Positions 52,290-61,341 are shown, counted from the first letter of the stretch. The stretch is 63,286 nt of DNA from Rhizobiaceae bacterium (GCA_019635715.1 JAHBYY010000017.1:1-63286); one strand, 5' to 3'. Translations and numbers: made by a program. The notes: generated from the sequence alone by a model not told the origin.

Positions 52290-52651
52290 CTGTTCGTTCT
52301 CCTTGTGTTTGTCCGGCTTGCGGCCGGCTTCCTGTTCTTTTGCCGGCAAGCCCGCGCCGCCGCCGCGGGCCGTCGACGGGTCCGCGATCGGCTTCGGATG
52401 CCCCCGTCGGCGGCGGATCGTCCGGAAACCCGTCGTCGACAATCGCGGATGCGCGTCGGCATGGCAGTTTGGGCGGTGCTGCTTCAAGCCTGGGGCGCTC
52501 GCATCGGCCTTGCCGCCTGCCCGCTGCCCCGGAAGTTCCCAGTCGTCTGCTTGTTGTTGTTGCCTTGAAGAGTGCGTCAATTTTCTTGAAACGGCAATTG
52601 ATATTGCTACAGTCGTCATTGTGAGATTTTCTCACAGTTGAGGTTGGCGAC
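52290..52651. promoter_or_regulatory. Divergent control region between the guanidino operon and the LysR gene
   Basis: The 362-base gap is A/T-rich near the LysR gene. It holds the perfect inverted repeat TGTGAG-ATTTT-CTCACA (52620-52636) just before the LysR ribosome site, and a wider one, TCAATT...AATTGA, near 52578-52602. Both have the size of LysR boxes, one fit for autorepression and one for activation of the leftward operon. The part at 52330-52480 shows nothing I recognise. Confidence 0.6.
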
Positions 52652-53611
52652 ATGGCCCCGCGATTGCCACCCTTGAACCCGCTCCGCGCCTTTGAGGCGA
52701 CGGCGCGGTGCGGCTCCCTGACCAAGGCGGCCGGCGAACTGCATGTGACCCACGGTGCGATAAGCCATCAGATCAGGGCCCTCGAGACGACGCTGAACGT
52801 GCGGCTCTTCGAACGCGTCGGCCAGCGTCTGCGGCTGACGCCGCAGGGCGCCGAACTCCTGCCGGCGGTCTCCACCGCCTTCGAGGGCATCGCCGCCGCC
52901 ACGGCGCGGATGTCGCGGCCCACCAGTTCCGGTTCGCTGTCCATCACCTGCGTGGCGGCGCTGCTCTCGTTCTGGCTCGTTCCGCGGCTGGAGAGCTTTA
53001 CCTCGCAGTTTCCCGACATCAGCCTGACGCTGACCGCGGCCAACGATCCGCGCGACATCCATTCGCCGGACGTCGACCTGTGCATCCTCTACGGCGACGG
53101 CAATTGGAGCGACTGCTGGCTGAAGTTCTGGACGCATCTGGACCTGTTTCCGGTGGCCAGCCCGACGCTCATCAACAACCGGCCGATCCGCACCATCCGC
53201 GACCTTTCCGACCATGTGATGCTGCATGCCGACACCGGACGCGAATGGCATACCTGGCTGGCCGCCGCGGAGGCGCTCGACCTTCCCCGCCGCCGGCAGC
53301 ATCGCCTCAACGACGCAAGGCTGGCGATCGAGGCCGCCGTCCACGGTCACGGGGTGGCGCTCGGCGATACGATGACGGCGCGCAGCCTGCTCGCCAAGGG
53401 CCAGTTGGTGACGCCGTTCAACCTGTCGGTGCCGGCGGTGGACGCCTTCTACGTGGCCTGCCGCAACGATCTGAAGAACATGCCGATCCTGCGCGTCTTC
53501 ATCGACTGGCTGTTCGAACAGCATGACGAGGCGAGGGGCGGTTCGGAGCCGGCCGTCGCCGGCCAGGTGGCGATCCGCAGGCGCCGCGCCAAGCCGCCTT
53601 CCGCCGGCTGA
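52652..53611 (+). CDS. LysR-family regulator (GcvA-like)
   Basis: This 319-residue regulator has an N-terminal winged helix (residues 9-68; FEATARCGSLTKAAGELHVT and GAISHQIRALE) typical of the GcvA group, and a type-2 periplasmic-binding ligand domain (about 95-300). It is divergent from the guanidino uptake/degradation operon and most likely activates it in response to arginine or a derivative. The 3' end overlaps a perfect 13-bp inverted repeat that could end transcription. Confidence 0.9.
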   Translation: MAPRLPPLNPLRAFEATARCGSLTKAAGELHVTHGAISHQIRALETTLNVRLFERVGQRLRLTPQGAELLPAVSTAFEGIAAATARMSRPTSSGSLSITCVAALLSFWLVPRLESFTSQFPDISLTLTAANDPRDIHSPDVDLCILYGDGNWSDCWLKFWTHLDLFPVASPTLINNRPIRTIRDLSDHVMLHADTGREWHTWLAAAEALDLPRRRQHRLNDARLAIEAAVHGHGVALGDTMTARSLLAKGQLVTPFNLSVPAVDAFYVACRNDLKNMPILRVFIDWLFEQHDEARGGSEPAVAGQVAIRRRRAKPPSAG

Positions 53612-53637
53612 GCGGCACGCCGGCCAGCCGGCGGAAG
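53598..53637 (+). terminator. Stem-loop overlapping the end of the LysR gene
   Basis: Perfect 13-bp arms (53598-53610 and 53625-53637) surround a 14-base loop and include the LysR stop codon. GC-rich without a T run; a likely terminator separating LysR from the next operon. Confidence 0.55.
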
Positions 53638-53727
53638 CTGCAACACCGCGGCCGCTCCGCGCGGTGACGTGGCGACGTGCGCCGCGCCGCGATCGACGTC
53701 GCGACTTGACTACTTCACAAGAAATGG

Positions 53728-53740
53728 CTTTCTAGGAAAG
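53728..53740. promoter_or_regulatory. RpiR-like operator before the isomerase gene
   Basis: CTTTC-TAG-GAAAG is a perfect inverted repeat 22 bases before the isomerase start. GAAA/TTTC palindromes are typical of RpiR-family sites, and an RpiR gene lies in the same operon (54792). Autoregulation is the simplest reading. Confidence 0.55.
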
Positions 53741-53762
53741 TCAGAAAATCCGGAAGCTTCGC

Positions 53763-54743
53763 ATGCTGTCTCGTTTCGCCACCCGGCTGAACTCGTTCGC
53801 GTCGGCGCCGCAACTCCAATGGCCAGGCCTGTCCGGCAAGCCGAGCATGATGCAGATGGCGGAGCGCGCCGCCTCGGTGCGCGGCCTCACCGATCTCGAT
53901 CTCAACTTTCCCGACCATGTTTCGGGCGACGCGGCCGCGATCGCCGGCCGCATCGGCGACCTCGGCCTGTCGGTGAACGGCCTGGCGATGCGCTACTACA
54001 CCAACCCGGCGTTCAAGCGCGGGGCCTTCACCAATCCGGACGGAGCCGTGAGGCGAGAGGCCATCGATCTCACCAGGCGCGGCATCGACGCGGCGCGCGC
54101 CATGGGCGCCGACCTGATGACCATCTGGCTCGGCCAGGACGGTTTCGACTGCAACTTCCAGCTCGACTACGCTCAGGCATGGGAATGGGAAATCGCCGGC
54201 CTGAGGGAAGTGGCCGAACACGATCCGGACTGCAACATCAGCATCGAATACAAGCCCGACGAGCCGCGCGCCCAGGCGCTGCTGCGGGACGCGGCGACGA
54301 CGCTGCTGGCGATCGACGAGGTCGGGTCGCCCAATCTCGGCGTGACCATCGATTTCGCGCATGCGCTCTATGCCGGCGAGCAGCCGGCCCTGGTGGCGCA
54401 TCTCGTGCATCGCCGCAGCCGGCTTCTCGGCGTGCATCTCAACGACGGCTACGGCAAGCGCGACGACGGGCTGATGGTCGGCGCCGTGCATCTTCGCTCG
54501 ACGCTCGAACTGCTCCACCAGATCCGCAGGGACGGCTTCGACGGCGCGCTCTACTTCGACACGTTTCCCGATGTCAGCGGTCTCGATCCGGTGGCCGAGT
54601 GCGAGGTCAACATCGAGACGGTGCGCCGCCTGCTGAAGGTCTCCGAGGATCTGGCGGGCGACAACGGGCTGGCCGAGGCGCTGGCGCTCCAGGATGCCGT
54701 GGCCGGCCAGAGGATCGTCAACCGGGCCCTGATCGGCGCATGA
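53763..54743 (+). CDS. Xylose-isomerase-like TIM-barrel protein (sugar isomerase/epimerase)
   Basis: This 326-residue protein is of the AP-endonuclease-2/xylose-isomerase-like barrel family. Metal-type residues appear in ISIEYKPDEP (Glu), GVTIDFAHAL (Asp, His), GVHLNDGYG (His, Asp) and ALYFDTFPD (Asp). Family members isomerise or epimerise keto-sugars or inositol derivatives. With the RpiR regulator and PfkB kinase that follow, it forms a small sugar-utilisation operon. No transporter lies within it; the Frc-type system at 60271 could serve. Confidence 0.85.
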   Translation: MLSRFATRLNSFASAPQLQWPGLSGKPSMMQMAERAASVRGLTDLDLNFPDHVSGDAAAIAGRIGDLGLSVNGLAMRYYTNPAFKRGAFTNPDGAVRREAIDLTRRGIDAARAMGADLMTIWLGQDGFDCNFQLDYAQAWEWEIAGLREVAEHDPDCNISIEYKPDEPRAQALLRDAATTLLAIDEVGSPNLGVTIDFAHALYAGEQPALVAHLVHRRSRLLGVHLNDGYGKRDDGLMVGAVHLRSTLELLHQIRRDGFDGALYFDTFPDVSGLDPVAECEVNIETVRRLLKVSEDLAGDNGLAEALALQDAVAGQRIVNRALIGA

Positions 54744-54791
54744 CCGGCGGTCATCGACCATGCAGGCGATCGTAGCGGCGAGGCAGCACGG

Positions 54792-55664
54792 ATGAGCCTT
54801 CCCCCGAGCGATCCGCGAACGATCGGGCCGCGCATCCGCATGATGATGCCGCGCCTCACGCCGCTCGAGACACGGGTCGTCGACATGATCCTCGGCCGCC
54901 GCGATTTCGGGGAAAAGACGTCGCTGAGGACGGTTGCCGAAGATGCCGGCGTGTCGGAGGCGATGATCGTCAAGGTCGCCAAGAAGCTCGGCTTCGACGG
55001 CTTCAAGGATTTTCGCGCCGGCCTCGCCGACTACAACCGTTTGCCGACCGCCGAGCTGCATGAGGAACTGTCGCCCGACGATACGGATGCCGAGATCGCG
55101 CGCAAAGTGTTCCGCACCTCCGTCCATGCGCTCGAGGAGACGCTGGCCATCCTCGATCCGGAGGCGCTGGAACGCGCCGCCGACCTGATCTTTAGCGCCC
55201 GCCAGCGCGATCTCTACGGGATCGGCGGCTCGGCGCAGATCGCCCGCGACGTCGGGCACAAGCTGCTGCGCATCGGGGTGCGCACCAGCGTGTTCGAAGA
55301 TTCGCACATGATGCTGATGTCGGCGTCGCTGCTGGGGGAGGGGGATGTGGCGATCGCCGTCTCCCACTCCGGCGCCACCTCGGCGGTCATCGAGCCCATC
55401 GAGCTGGCCCGCCGGCGCGGCGCCCGCACCATCGCGCTGACCAACTACGCCACCTCGCCGCTCGCCTCGGTTGCCGACGTGGTGCTGTGTTCGACGGCGC
55501 AGGGATCGCCGCTGCTCGGCGAGAACGCCGCGGCGCGCATCGCCCAGCTCATCATCTTCGACGCCGTGTTCGCCGCCGTCGCCCGCCGGGATCTGAAGGC
55601 GGCCGAGCGGAACCTGGCGGCAACCATGGGAGCCGTCGCGGCGAAGCGGCGGCGCGACGCATGA
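54792..55664 (+). CDS. RpiR-family transcriptional regulator
   Basis: This 290-residue regulator has an N-terminal RpiR helix-turn-helix (about 20-85; TSLRTVAEDAGVSEAMIVKV) and a C-terminal SIS sugar-phosphate isomerase domain (about 130-270), with LYGIGGSAQIARDVG and the phosphosugar-binding loop VSHSGATSAV. Its ligand should be a phosphorylated sugar from the kinase next door. It overlaps the kinase gene by four bases (ATGA). Target: probably the 53728 palindrome. Confidence 0.9.
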   Translation: MSLPPSDPRTIGPRIRMMMPRLTPLETRVVDMILGRRDFGEKTSLRTVAEDAGVSEAMIVKVAKKLGFDGFKDFRAGLADYNRLPTAELHEELSPDDTDAEIARKVFRTSVHALEETLAILDPEALERAADLIFSARQRDLYGIGGSAQIARDVGHKLLRIGVRTSVFEDSHMMLMSASLLGEGDVAIAVSHSGATSAVIEPIELARRRGARTIALTNYATSPLASVADVVLCSTAQGSPLLGENAAARIAQLIIFDAVFAAVARRDLKAAERNLAATMGAVAAKRRRDA

Positions 55665-56530
55665 CGTCTTCATCACGCCCCGTCGTCGTGGTCGTCGGGA
55701 GCCTCCACTACGATATCATGGTCGATGCGCCGGACCGGCCGCGCAAGGGCGAAACCGTCACGGGTTTCGGATGGCGGCCGAAATTCGGCGGCAAGGGCGG
55801 CAACCAGGCGGTCGCGGCGGCCGGGGCAGGGGCGGCGGTGCGCATGGTGGGCGCCGTCGGCCGGGACGATTTCGGCCGCTTCCTCCTCTCCGCGCTCGAC
55901 GCCGCCGGAGTGGATGCGTCGCGCATCGAACGCGTCGACCGTCACGGGTCGGGCATGAGCGTGGCGATCAGCGACGCGGGCGGTGATTATGGCGCGGTCA
56001 TCGTCTCGGGGGCCAATGCCGCCGCCGATCCGCGCGTTCTGGATGACCCGGCGCTCTGGCAGGGCGCCGGCATCCTGATCCTGCAGAACGAGATGCCGGA
56101 GGCCATCAATCTCGCCGCCGCGGCAGCCGCCAGGCGTGCCGGCGTGCGCGTCTGCCTCAACGCCGCGCCCTATCGTCCGCTGGCGGAGGCGTTCGCCGCG
56201 CTGGTCGACATATTGATCGTCAATGCGATCGAGGCCGAGCAGATGTCCGGCTGTCCGGTCGGCGATCTCGCCTCGGCGTGTCGCGCCGCCGAGACGCTCG
56301 CCGGCGGCTTCGACAGCGTCGTGGTGACGGCGGGCGGCGACGGCGTGGCAGGCATTCGGCCCGGCCAGGAGCCGATTGCGATGCCTGCCATTGCGGTGCG
56401 GCTGGTCAGCACGCATGGCGCCGGGGACGTCTTCGTCGGCAGCTTCGCGGCGGCGTTGGCCGCCGGACTGCCATTCGCCGACTGCCTGAGATCGGCCAAC
56501 GAAGCCGCGGCCATCCATGTTTCGAGCTGA
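55661..56530 (+). CDS. PfkB-family carbohydrate kinase (ribokinase-like)
   Basis: This 289-residue kinase has the ribokinase fold: VVGSLHYDIMV at the N-terminus, the GGKGGNQAVAAAGAGA substrate motif near residues 42-57, and the catalytic Asp in the anion-hole motif THGAGDVFVGS. It would phosphorylate a pentose or related sugar, supplying the ligand sensed by the RpiR protein and the substrate of the isomerase. The start is coupled to the RpiR stop. Confidence 0.9.
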   Translation: MTSSSRPVVVVVGSLHYDIMVDAPDRPRKGETVTGFGWRPKFGGKGGNQAVAAAGAGAAVRMVGAVGRDDFGRFLLSALDAAGVDASRIERVDRHGSGMSVAISDAGGDYGAVIVSGANAAADPRVLDDPALWQGAGILILQNEMPEAINLAAAAAARRAGVRVCLNAAPYRPLAEAFAALVDILIVNAIEAEQMSGCPVGDLASACRAAETLAGGFDSVVVTAGGDGVAGIRPGQEPIAMPAIAVRLVSTHGAGDVFVGSFAAALAAGLPFADCLRSANEAAAIHVSS

Positions 56531-56798
56531 CGGCGGCGGTCGCCGCGCCTTCGCCGCAAATGGCCTGTGGATTTCCGGCTCCGGTTTGCATTAGGCTGGT
56601 CGCAGCGACGGTCCGGGCCCTGACTGCGGGGCGGGGCCGACCGGCCGACCCGGAGGGCTTTCGGGCGTGAAGGCCGGCCGGTCTCCGCCCTTTGTGAACC
56701 TTTCCACTCCCGACGGAAGATTTCCCGGCAGCTTTGCGCCCGTGCCGACGCGACGAACGTGATCCTTCATTTCCCATCGCCCGACAGGAGTTGCGCAT

Positions 56799-57635
56799 AT
56801 GAGCAGCGGCTACATCACGACCAGGGACGGCACGCAGATCTACTACAAGGACTGGGGGTCGAAGGACGCCCAGCCGATCGTCTTCCATCATGGCTGGCCG
56901 CTGTCGGCCGACGACTGGGACGGCCAGATGCTGTTCTTCCTGCACAAGGGCTATCGCGTCGTCGCGCATGACCGGCGCGGCCACGGCCGGTCCAGCCAGA
57001 CCGAGACCGGCAATGAGATGGACACCTACGCCGCCGACGTCGCCGAACTCGCAGCCGCGCTCGACCTGAGGAACGCCGTGCATGTCGGCCATTCGACCGG
57101 CGGCGGCGAGGTGACGCGCTATGTCGCCCGGCATGGCAAGGGACGCGTCGCCAAGGCGGTGATCGCCGGCGCGGTGCCGCCGATCATGGTCAGGAGCGAC
57201 AGAAATCCCGGCGGCCTGCCGATCGAGGTGTTCGACGGGTTCCGCAAGGCGCTGGCCGACAACCGCGCGCAGTTCTTCCTCGACGTGCCCTCCGGCCCTT
57301 TCTACGGCTACAACCGGCCGGGCGCCAAGGTCGACCAGGGTGTGATCTGGAACTGGTGGCGGCAGGGCATGATGGGCGGTGCGAAGGCGCACTACGACTG
57401 CATCAAGGCCTTCTCCGAGACCGATTTCACCGAGGACCTGAAGGCGATCGACGTGCCGGTGTTCGTCACGCATGGCGACGACGACCAGATCGTGCCGATC
57501 GCCGACTCGGCGCTGCTGTCGATCAAGCTGCTGAAGCACGGCACGCTCAAGGTCTATCCCGGCCTGCCGCACGGCATGGCGACGACCAACCCGGACGTGT
57601 TCAACGCCGACCTGCTCGATTTCATCAAGGATTGA
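56799..57635 (+). CDS. Alpha/beta hydrolase (non-haem chloroperoxidase type)
   Basis: This 278-residue enzyme matches cofactor-free haloperoxidase/esterase proteins: [12 protein letters not shown] near the oxyanion site, RRGHGRSSQ, the nucleophile S99 in GHSTGGGE, catalytic acid D229 in HGDDDQIVP and H258 in GLPHGMA. Biological substrates of this family are mostly esters; peroxidase activity is a side reaction. It stands alone with its own 268-base upstream region, where a GACCGGCC/GGCCGGTC pair (56639-56683) may end the kinase transcript. It converges with the MocR gene. Confidence 0.9.
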   Translation: MSSGYITTRDGTQIYYKDWGSKDAQPIVFHHGWPLSADDWDGQMLFFLHKGYRVVAHDRRGHGRSSQTETGNEMDTYAADVAELAAALDLRNAVHVGHSTGGGEVTRYVARHGKGRVAKAVIAGAVPPIMVRSDRNPGGLPIEVFDGFRKALADNRAQFFLDVPSGPFYGYNRPGAKVDQGVIWNWWRQGMMGGAKAHYDCIKAFSETDFTEDLKAIDVPVFVTHGDDDQIVPIADSALLSIKLLKHGTLKVYPGLPHGMATTNPDVFNADLLDFIKD

Positions 57636-57659
57636 CGGTCTGCGGCGACGCCGCGCGGA

Positions 57660-59069
57660 TCAGGGTCTGGCCGGCTGCGCGCCGGCCAGCGCCCGCTCCA
57701 GCACGTCGAAGATCCGCGCGTCCGTGCATTGCGCGACGTTGAAGCGCATGAACGAGGCGGCCGCCTGCGCGGCGCTGAACGCATTGCCGGGCGCCAGCAC
57801 CACGCCCTCGACCAGCGCGGCGCGGGCGATCTCGGTGGCGTCGGCGCCGTCGGGCAGGCGGCACCACAGGAACATGCCGTCGCGCGGTTCGGTCCACGGC
57901 TCGATGCCGAGCGCCCTCAGCCGCGCCGCCGTCTCCGCCATGGCGCGCGACAGCCGGTTGCGCAGCGTGTGCAGATGGCGGCGGTAGAGACCGTCGCCGA
58001 GCACGCCGTGGACGAGTTCGGCGGTCAGCCGGCCGCCGCCGAAGCCGGTGGCGATCTTCAGGTCGACCAGACCCTCGATCCACTCCGCCCTGGCGGCGAT
58101 GAAGCCGCAGCGGGCGGCGGCCGAGAGCGTCTTGGAGAAGCTGCCGATCTGGACGACGCGGGCCAGCCCGTCGAAGGCGGCGAGGCGCGGCGCGGGCGTC
58201 CGCTCGAAATCGGCGAAGATGTCGTCCTCGACGATGGTCAGGGCGAACTGGTCGGCGAGCCGCAGGATCTTGTGCGCCGTCGCCGGCGAGAGCGAGGCGC
58301 CCGTCGGGTTGTGGATGCCCGAATTGGTGACGTACAGGCGCGGCCGGCAATCCTCCAGGACGCGTGCGAAGGCCTGCGGATCGGGCCCCTGCGGGCCGTA
58401 GGGGACGCTGACGATGCGTACCCGGTGGGCGCGCAGCAGCGCCTGGAAGTTGAAGTAGCAGGGATCGTCGACGAGGACGGTCTCTCCCGGCTCGATCAGC
58501 AGCCGGCAGACCAGATCGATCGCCTGCGTGTCGGAATCCGTCAGCACGATCTGCTCGGGCGCGGCCTCCACGCCGCGCTCGCCGAGGCGCCGCGAGATCA
58601 GGCCGCGCAGCGCCGGCAGGCCGAGCGGCGAGCCGTAGTCGGTGAGCACCGGCCCGTCGGCACGCGCCAGCGCGCGCATGGCGCGGCGGATCCCGTCGAG
58701 CGGCATCCAGGAATCGGGCAGCCATCCGCAGCCGGGCTTCAAGCCGCCGTCGCCGGCATCGAGCGACTGTCGGGAGATCCACAGAGGGTCGACGGCGCGA
58801 TCGAGCCGCGGTCCGACATCGGCCAGCGATAGCGGCGAGGCGCGACCGGCGACGATGAAGCCGGAGCCCGGACGCGAGACGATCTCGCCCTCAGCCACCA
58901 GCCGGTCGTAGGCTTCGACCACCGTCGAAGCCGAGACGCCGGCCAGGCCGGCCATCCTGCGGATCGACGGCAGCTTTTCGCCCTGCGTCAGGCCGCGGCC
59001 GGCGATCCGCTGCCGGACCGCCGCCATGACCTGCCCGACGCGTGTCGGGGGCTGTGCGAGGGCGTCCAT
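57660..59069 (-). CDS. MocR-type regulator (GntR helix-turn-helix with aminotransferase domain)
   Basis: This 469-residue protein has a GntR winged helix (about 8-75; MAGLAGVSASTVVEAYDRLV) fused to a fold-type I aminotransferase domain. PLP features include TDSDTQAIDLVCRLL, a NPTG motif in IHNPTGASLS, VEDDIFADF and the Schiff-base Lys in SFSKTLS. MocR proteins sense amino acids or vitamins through PLP chemistry. It is divergent from an EamA exporter gene, which it most likely controls. GGAG lies nine bases before ATG 59069. Confidence 0.9.
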   Translation of the reverse strand: MDALAQPPTRVGQVMAAVRQRIAGRGLTQGEKLPSIRRMAGLAGVSASTVVEAYDRLVAEGEIVSRPGSGFIVAGRASPLSLADVGPRLDRAVDPLWISRQSLDAGDGGLKPGCGWLPDSWMPLDGIRRAMRALARADGPVLTDYGSPLGLPALRGLISRRLGERGVEAAPEQIVLTDSDTQAIDLVCRLLIEPGETVLVDDPCYFNFQALLRAHRVRIVSVPYGPQGPDPQAFARVLEDCRPRLYVTNSGIHNPTGASLSPATAHKILRLADQFALTIVEDDIFADFERTPAPRLAAFDGLARVVQIGSFSKTLSAAARCGFIAARAEWIEGLVDLKIATGFGGGRLTAELVHGVLGDGLYRRHLHTLRNRLSRAMAETAARLRALGIEPWTEPRDGMFLWCRLPDGADATEIARAALVEGVVLAPGNAFSAAQAAASFMRFNVAQCTDARIFDVLERALAGAQPARP

Positions 59070-59177
59070 CCGTATCGCTCCATGTATCAGAACAGTTTGG
59101 GGCAACTGTATTGGATTGCCTCTTGCGATTCCAGCGCGGTCGACAGATGGATCGGCGCGTGTCCGAAGGAGGCGGGA
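59070..59177. promoter_or_regulatory. Divergent control region of the MocR and EamA genes
   Basis: The region holds TGTATCAG and CTGTATTGG as imperfect direct repeats and the inverted pair CAGTT (59093-59097) and AACTG (59104-59108). MocR regulators commonly bind such repeats, so this is the probable binding site. Confidence 0.4.
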
Positions 59178-60041
59178 ATGGATCGCAGTGCCACGGGATG
59201 GTTGAACGGACTGATCGGCGTCGTCATCTTCAGCGCCTCGCTGCCGGCGACGCGGGCAGCGGTGCTGCAACTCGACCCGGTGTTCGTGACCGTTGCCCGT
59301 GCAGCGATCGCCGGCATTCTGGCGCTGATCACGATCGTCGCCTTTCGCCGCAAGCGGCCGCGGGCGGCCGACCTGGTGTCGCTGGCGATCGTGACGCTCG
59401 GCGTGGTGATCGGCTTCCCGCTGCTCACCGCCCTGGCCCTCCAGCACGTCACCTCGGCGCATTCGACGGTTTTCATCGGCCTGCTGCCGCTGTCGACCGC
59501 CATTTTCGGAGTTATCCGCGGCGGGGAGCGGCCGCGCCCGGCGTTCTGGGTCTTCTCCGTCATCGGCAGCGCGCTGGTCGTCGGCTTCGCCGCGTCGCAG
59601 GGGCTGGCGGCCGCGCCGCTGGGCGACGGGCTGATGCTGGCGGCAATCGTGGTGTGCGGGCTGGGCTATGCGGAAGGCGCAAGGCTGTCGCGCAGCCTCG
59701 GCGGACTGCAGGTGATCTGCTGGGCGCTGGTGCTGGCGCTGCCGGCGATGCTGGTGGCGGCGGTGCTGCTGCTGCCCGGCGATCTCGGCGGCGTCGGCCT
59801 CCCGGCCTGGGCCGGGCTCGCCTATGTCTCGGTGTTCAGCATGCTGGTCGGCTTCATCTTCTGGTACCGGGGACTGGCGCAGGGCGGCATCGCGTCGGTC
59901 GGCCAGCTCCAATTGCTGCAACCGTTCTTCGGCCTGGCACTCGCGGCGACGCTGCTCGGCGAGGCCGTCTCGGCGTCGATGATCCTGGCCACGGTCGGCG
60001 TCATCGGCTGCGTCGCCGCGGCACGCCGGTTCGCACGCTGA
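59178..60041 (+). CDS. EamA-family (DMT superfamily) exporter
   Basis: This 287-residue inner-membrane protein has about ten transmembrane helices in two EamA repeats (LNGLIGVVIFSASLPATRAA begins the first; PLGDGLMLAAIVVCGLGYA the second). Such proteins export amino acids or related metabolites. AAGGAGG before ATG 59178 is a strong ribosome site. Divergence from a MocR gene is a common arrangement for EamA exporters and suggests that an amine or amino acid is both signal and cargo. Confidence 0.88.
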   Translation: MDRSATGWLNGLIGVVIFSASLPATRAAVLQLDPVFVTVARAAIAGILALITIVAFRRKRPRAADLVSLAIVTLGVVIGFPLLTALALQHVTSAHSTVFIGLLPLSTAIFGVIRGGERPRPAFWVFSVIGSALVVGFAASQGLAAAPLGDGLMLAAIVVCGLGYAEGARLSRSLGGLQVICWALVLALPAMLVAAVLLLPGDLGGVGLPAWAGLAYVSVFSMLVGFIFWYRGLAQGGIASVGQLQLLQPFFGLALAATLLGEAVSASMILATVGVIGCVAAARRFAR

Positions 60042-60270
60042 AGCGCCTCGCAGGCTCTTCGGCACGGCCGCAAAGACGGCCAAGACAGCACGCCCGAATC
60101 CTGCATAGTATGCGCCGCCGCCGCAGCGCAGGAGATGCGGTGGCGACGCCTAGTTTTTGACGCGCGTAAAGAAGGTAGTTGACGGGACGCAAGAGGGGTT
60201 GCAGTCTGCATACTCGGGTCGTTGCGCCCGTCAGGCCGAGTTGTTCCAATTCACCAGGGAGGAGAATCTT

Positions 60271-61263
60271 ATGGAGCGTCGCAATTTCGTTAAGCTGATG
60301 GGTGCCGCGGGCCTCGCCGCCCCGGCGATCCTGGCATCCGGCAGGTCGTCGTCGGCCCAGGACAAGCCGACCATCGCCCTGATTCCCGGCCTCACGGCCG
60401 ACGGCTTCTACGTCACCATGCACAAGGGCGCCCAGGCGGCGGCCGAGGCGGTCGGCGCCCAGCTCATCTACCAGGGCGCGGCGGAATGGAACGTCTCGCT
60501 GCAGGTGCCGATCCTCGAGGCGGTGATCGCCAAGAAGCCGGCGGCCATCCTGATCGCGCCGAACGACAAGACGCAGATGATCGAGCCACTGCGCAAGGCG
60601 CACGCCGCCGGCATCGCCGTCGTCTGCGTCGACACCTTCATCGGCGACGGCGTCTTCCAGACCGGAGCCGGCGACGCCGACTTCCCGATCGCCTATGTCG
60701 CATCGGACAACGTGCTCGGCGGGCGCATGGCGGCGCGCGCCCTCGCCAAGGCGATCGGCGAGAAGGGCAAGGTGTACGTCTCCAACGTCAAGCCCGGCAT
60801 CTCGACCACCGACCAGCGCGAGGAAGGCTTCAAGCTGGAGATCGCCCAGCACAAGGACATCGAGGTGCTGGAGACGCAGTTCAACGACGACGACGCCAAC
60901 AAGGCGGCGGCGCAGTTCCAGGCGGTGCTCGGCCGCGTGCCGGACCTCGCCGGCGTGTTCGGCGCCAACCTGTTCTCGGCCGGCGGCACGGCCAACGGCG
61001 CCAAGCAGGCGGGCGTCGCCGGCAAGGTCAAGATGGCCGGCTTCGACGCGCCGGAGTCGATCGTCGCGCAGCTCAAGGACGGAACCTTCGAGCTGACGAT
61101 CGCCCAGCATCCGGCCGAGATCGGCTATTTCGGCTTCATGTCGGCCTTTGCGCACGCCACCGGCAATCCGGTGCCGACCCATATCGGCACCGGCTTCACC
61201 GTCATGACGGCGGCCAACATCGACGATCCGAACGTCAATCGCTACCTCTACAAGAGCGAATAG
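60271..61263 (+). CDS. Sugar ABC transporter substrate-binding protein (RbsB/FrcB-like)
   Basis: This 330-residue periplasmic-binding protein has a twin-arginine-like signal (MERRNFVKLMGAAGLAAPAI) with likely cleavage after SSAQ. The mature part fits the ribose/fructose type: TIALIPGLTADGFYVTMHKG, VPILEAVIAKKPAAILIAP, and VAGKVKMAGFDAPESI in the second lobe. AGGGAGGAG lies eight bases upstream. It is the first gene of a sugar uptake operon with 61342 and 62387. Ribose, fructose or a similar monosaccharide is likely. Confidence 0.9.
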   Translation: MERRNFVKLMGAAGLAAPAILASGRSSSAQDKPTIALIPGLTADGFYVTMHKGAQAAAEAVGAQLIYQGAAEWNVSLQVPILEAVIAKKPAAILIAPNDKTQMIEPLRKAHAAGIAVVCVDTFIGDGVFQTGAGDADFPIAYVASDNVLGGRMAARALAKAIGEKGKVYVSNVKPGISTTDQREEGFKLEIAQHKDIEVLETQFNDDDANKAAAQFQAVLGRVPDLAGVFGANLFSAGGTANGAKQAGVAGKVKMAGFDAPESIVAQLKDGTFELTIAQHPAEIGYFGFMSAFAHATGNPVPTHIGTGFTVMTAANIDDPNVNRYLYKSE

Positions 61264-61281
61264 CACCCGCCTTCGAGACTG

Positions 61282-61315
61282 ACCGTCCGCCGCCCGCGAA
61301 GGGGCGGCGGACGGT
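61282..61315 (+). terminator. Stem-loop between binding-protein and permease genes
   Basis: Perfect 14-bp arms (61282-61295 and 61302-61315) with a six-base loop lie between the binding-protein stop and the permease start. There is no T run. The probable role is transcript stabilisation or partial termination that raises binding-protein levels. Confidence 0.65.
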
Positions 61316-61341
61316 GGTGTGTTCATTTCCCGGGAGGAAAG

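Noticed and set aside
60103-60113. GCATAGTATGC as a fifth LacI operator copy upstream of the Frc-type transporter
   Set aside because: The palindrome has an odd centre (11 bp rather than 12) and lies far from the gene start at 60271, so it does not fit the module 3 motif well.
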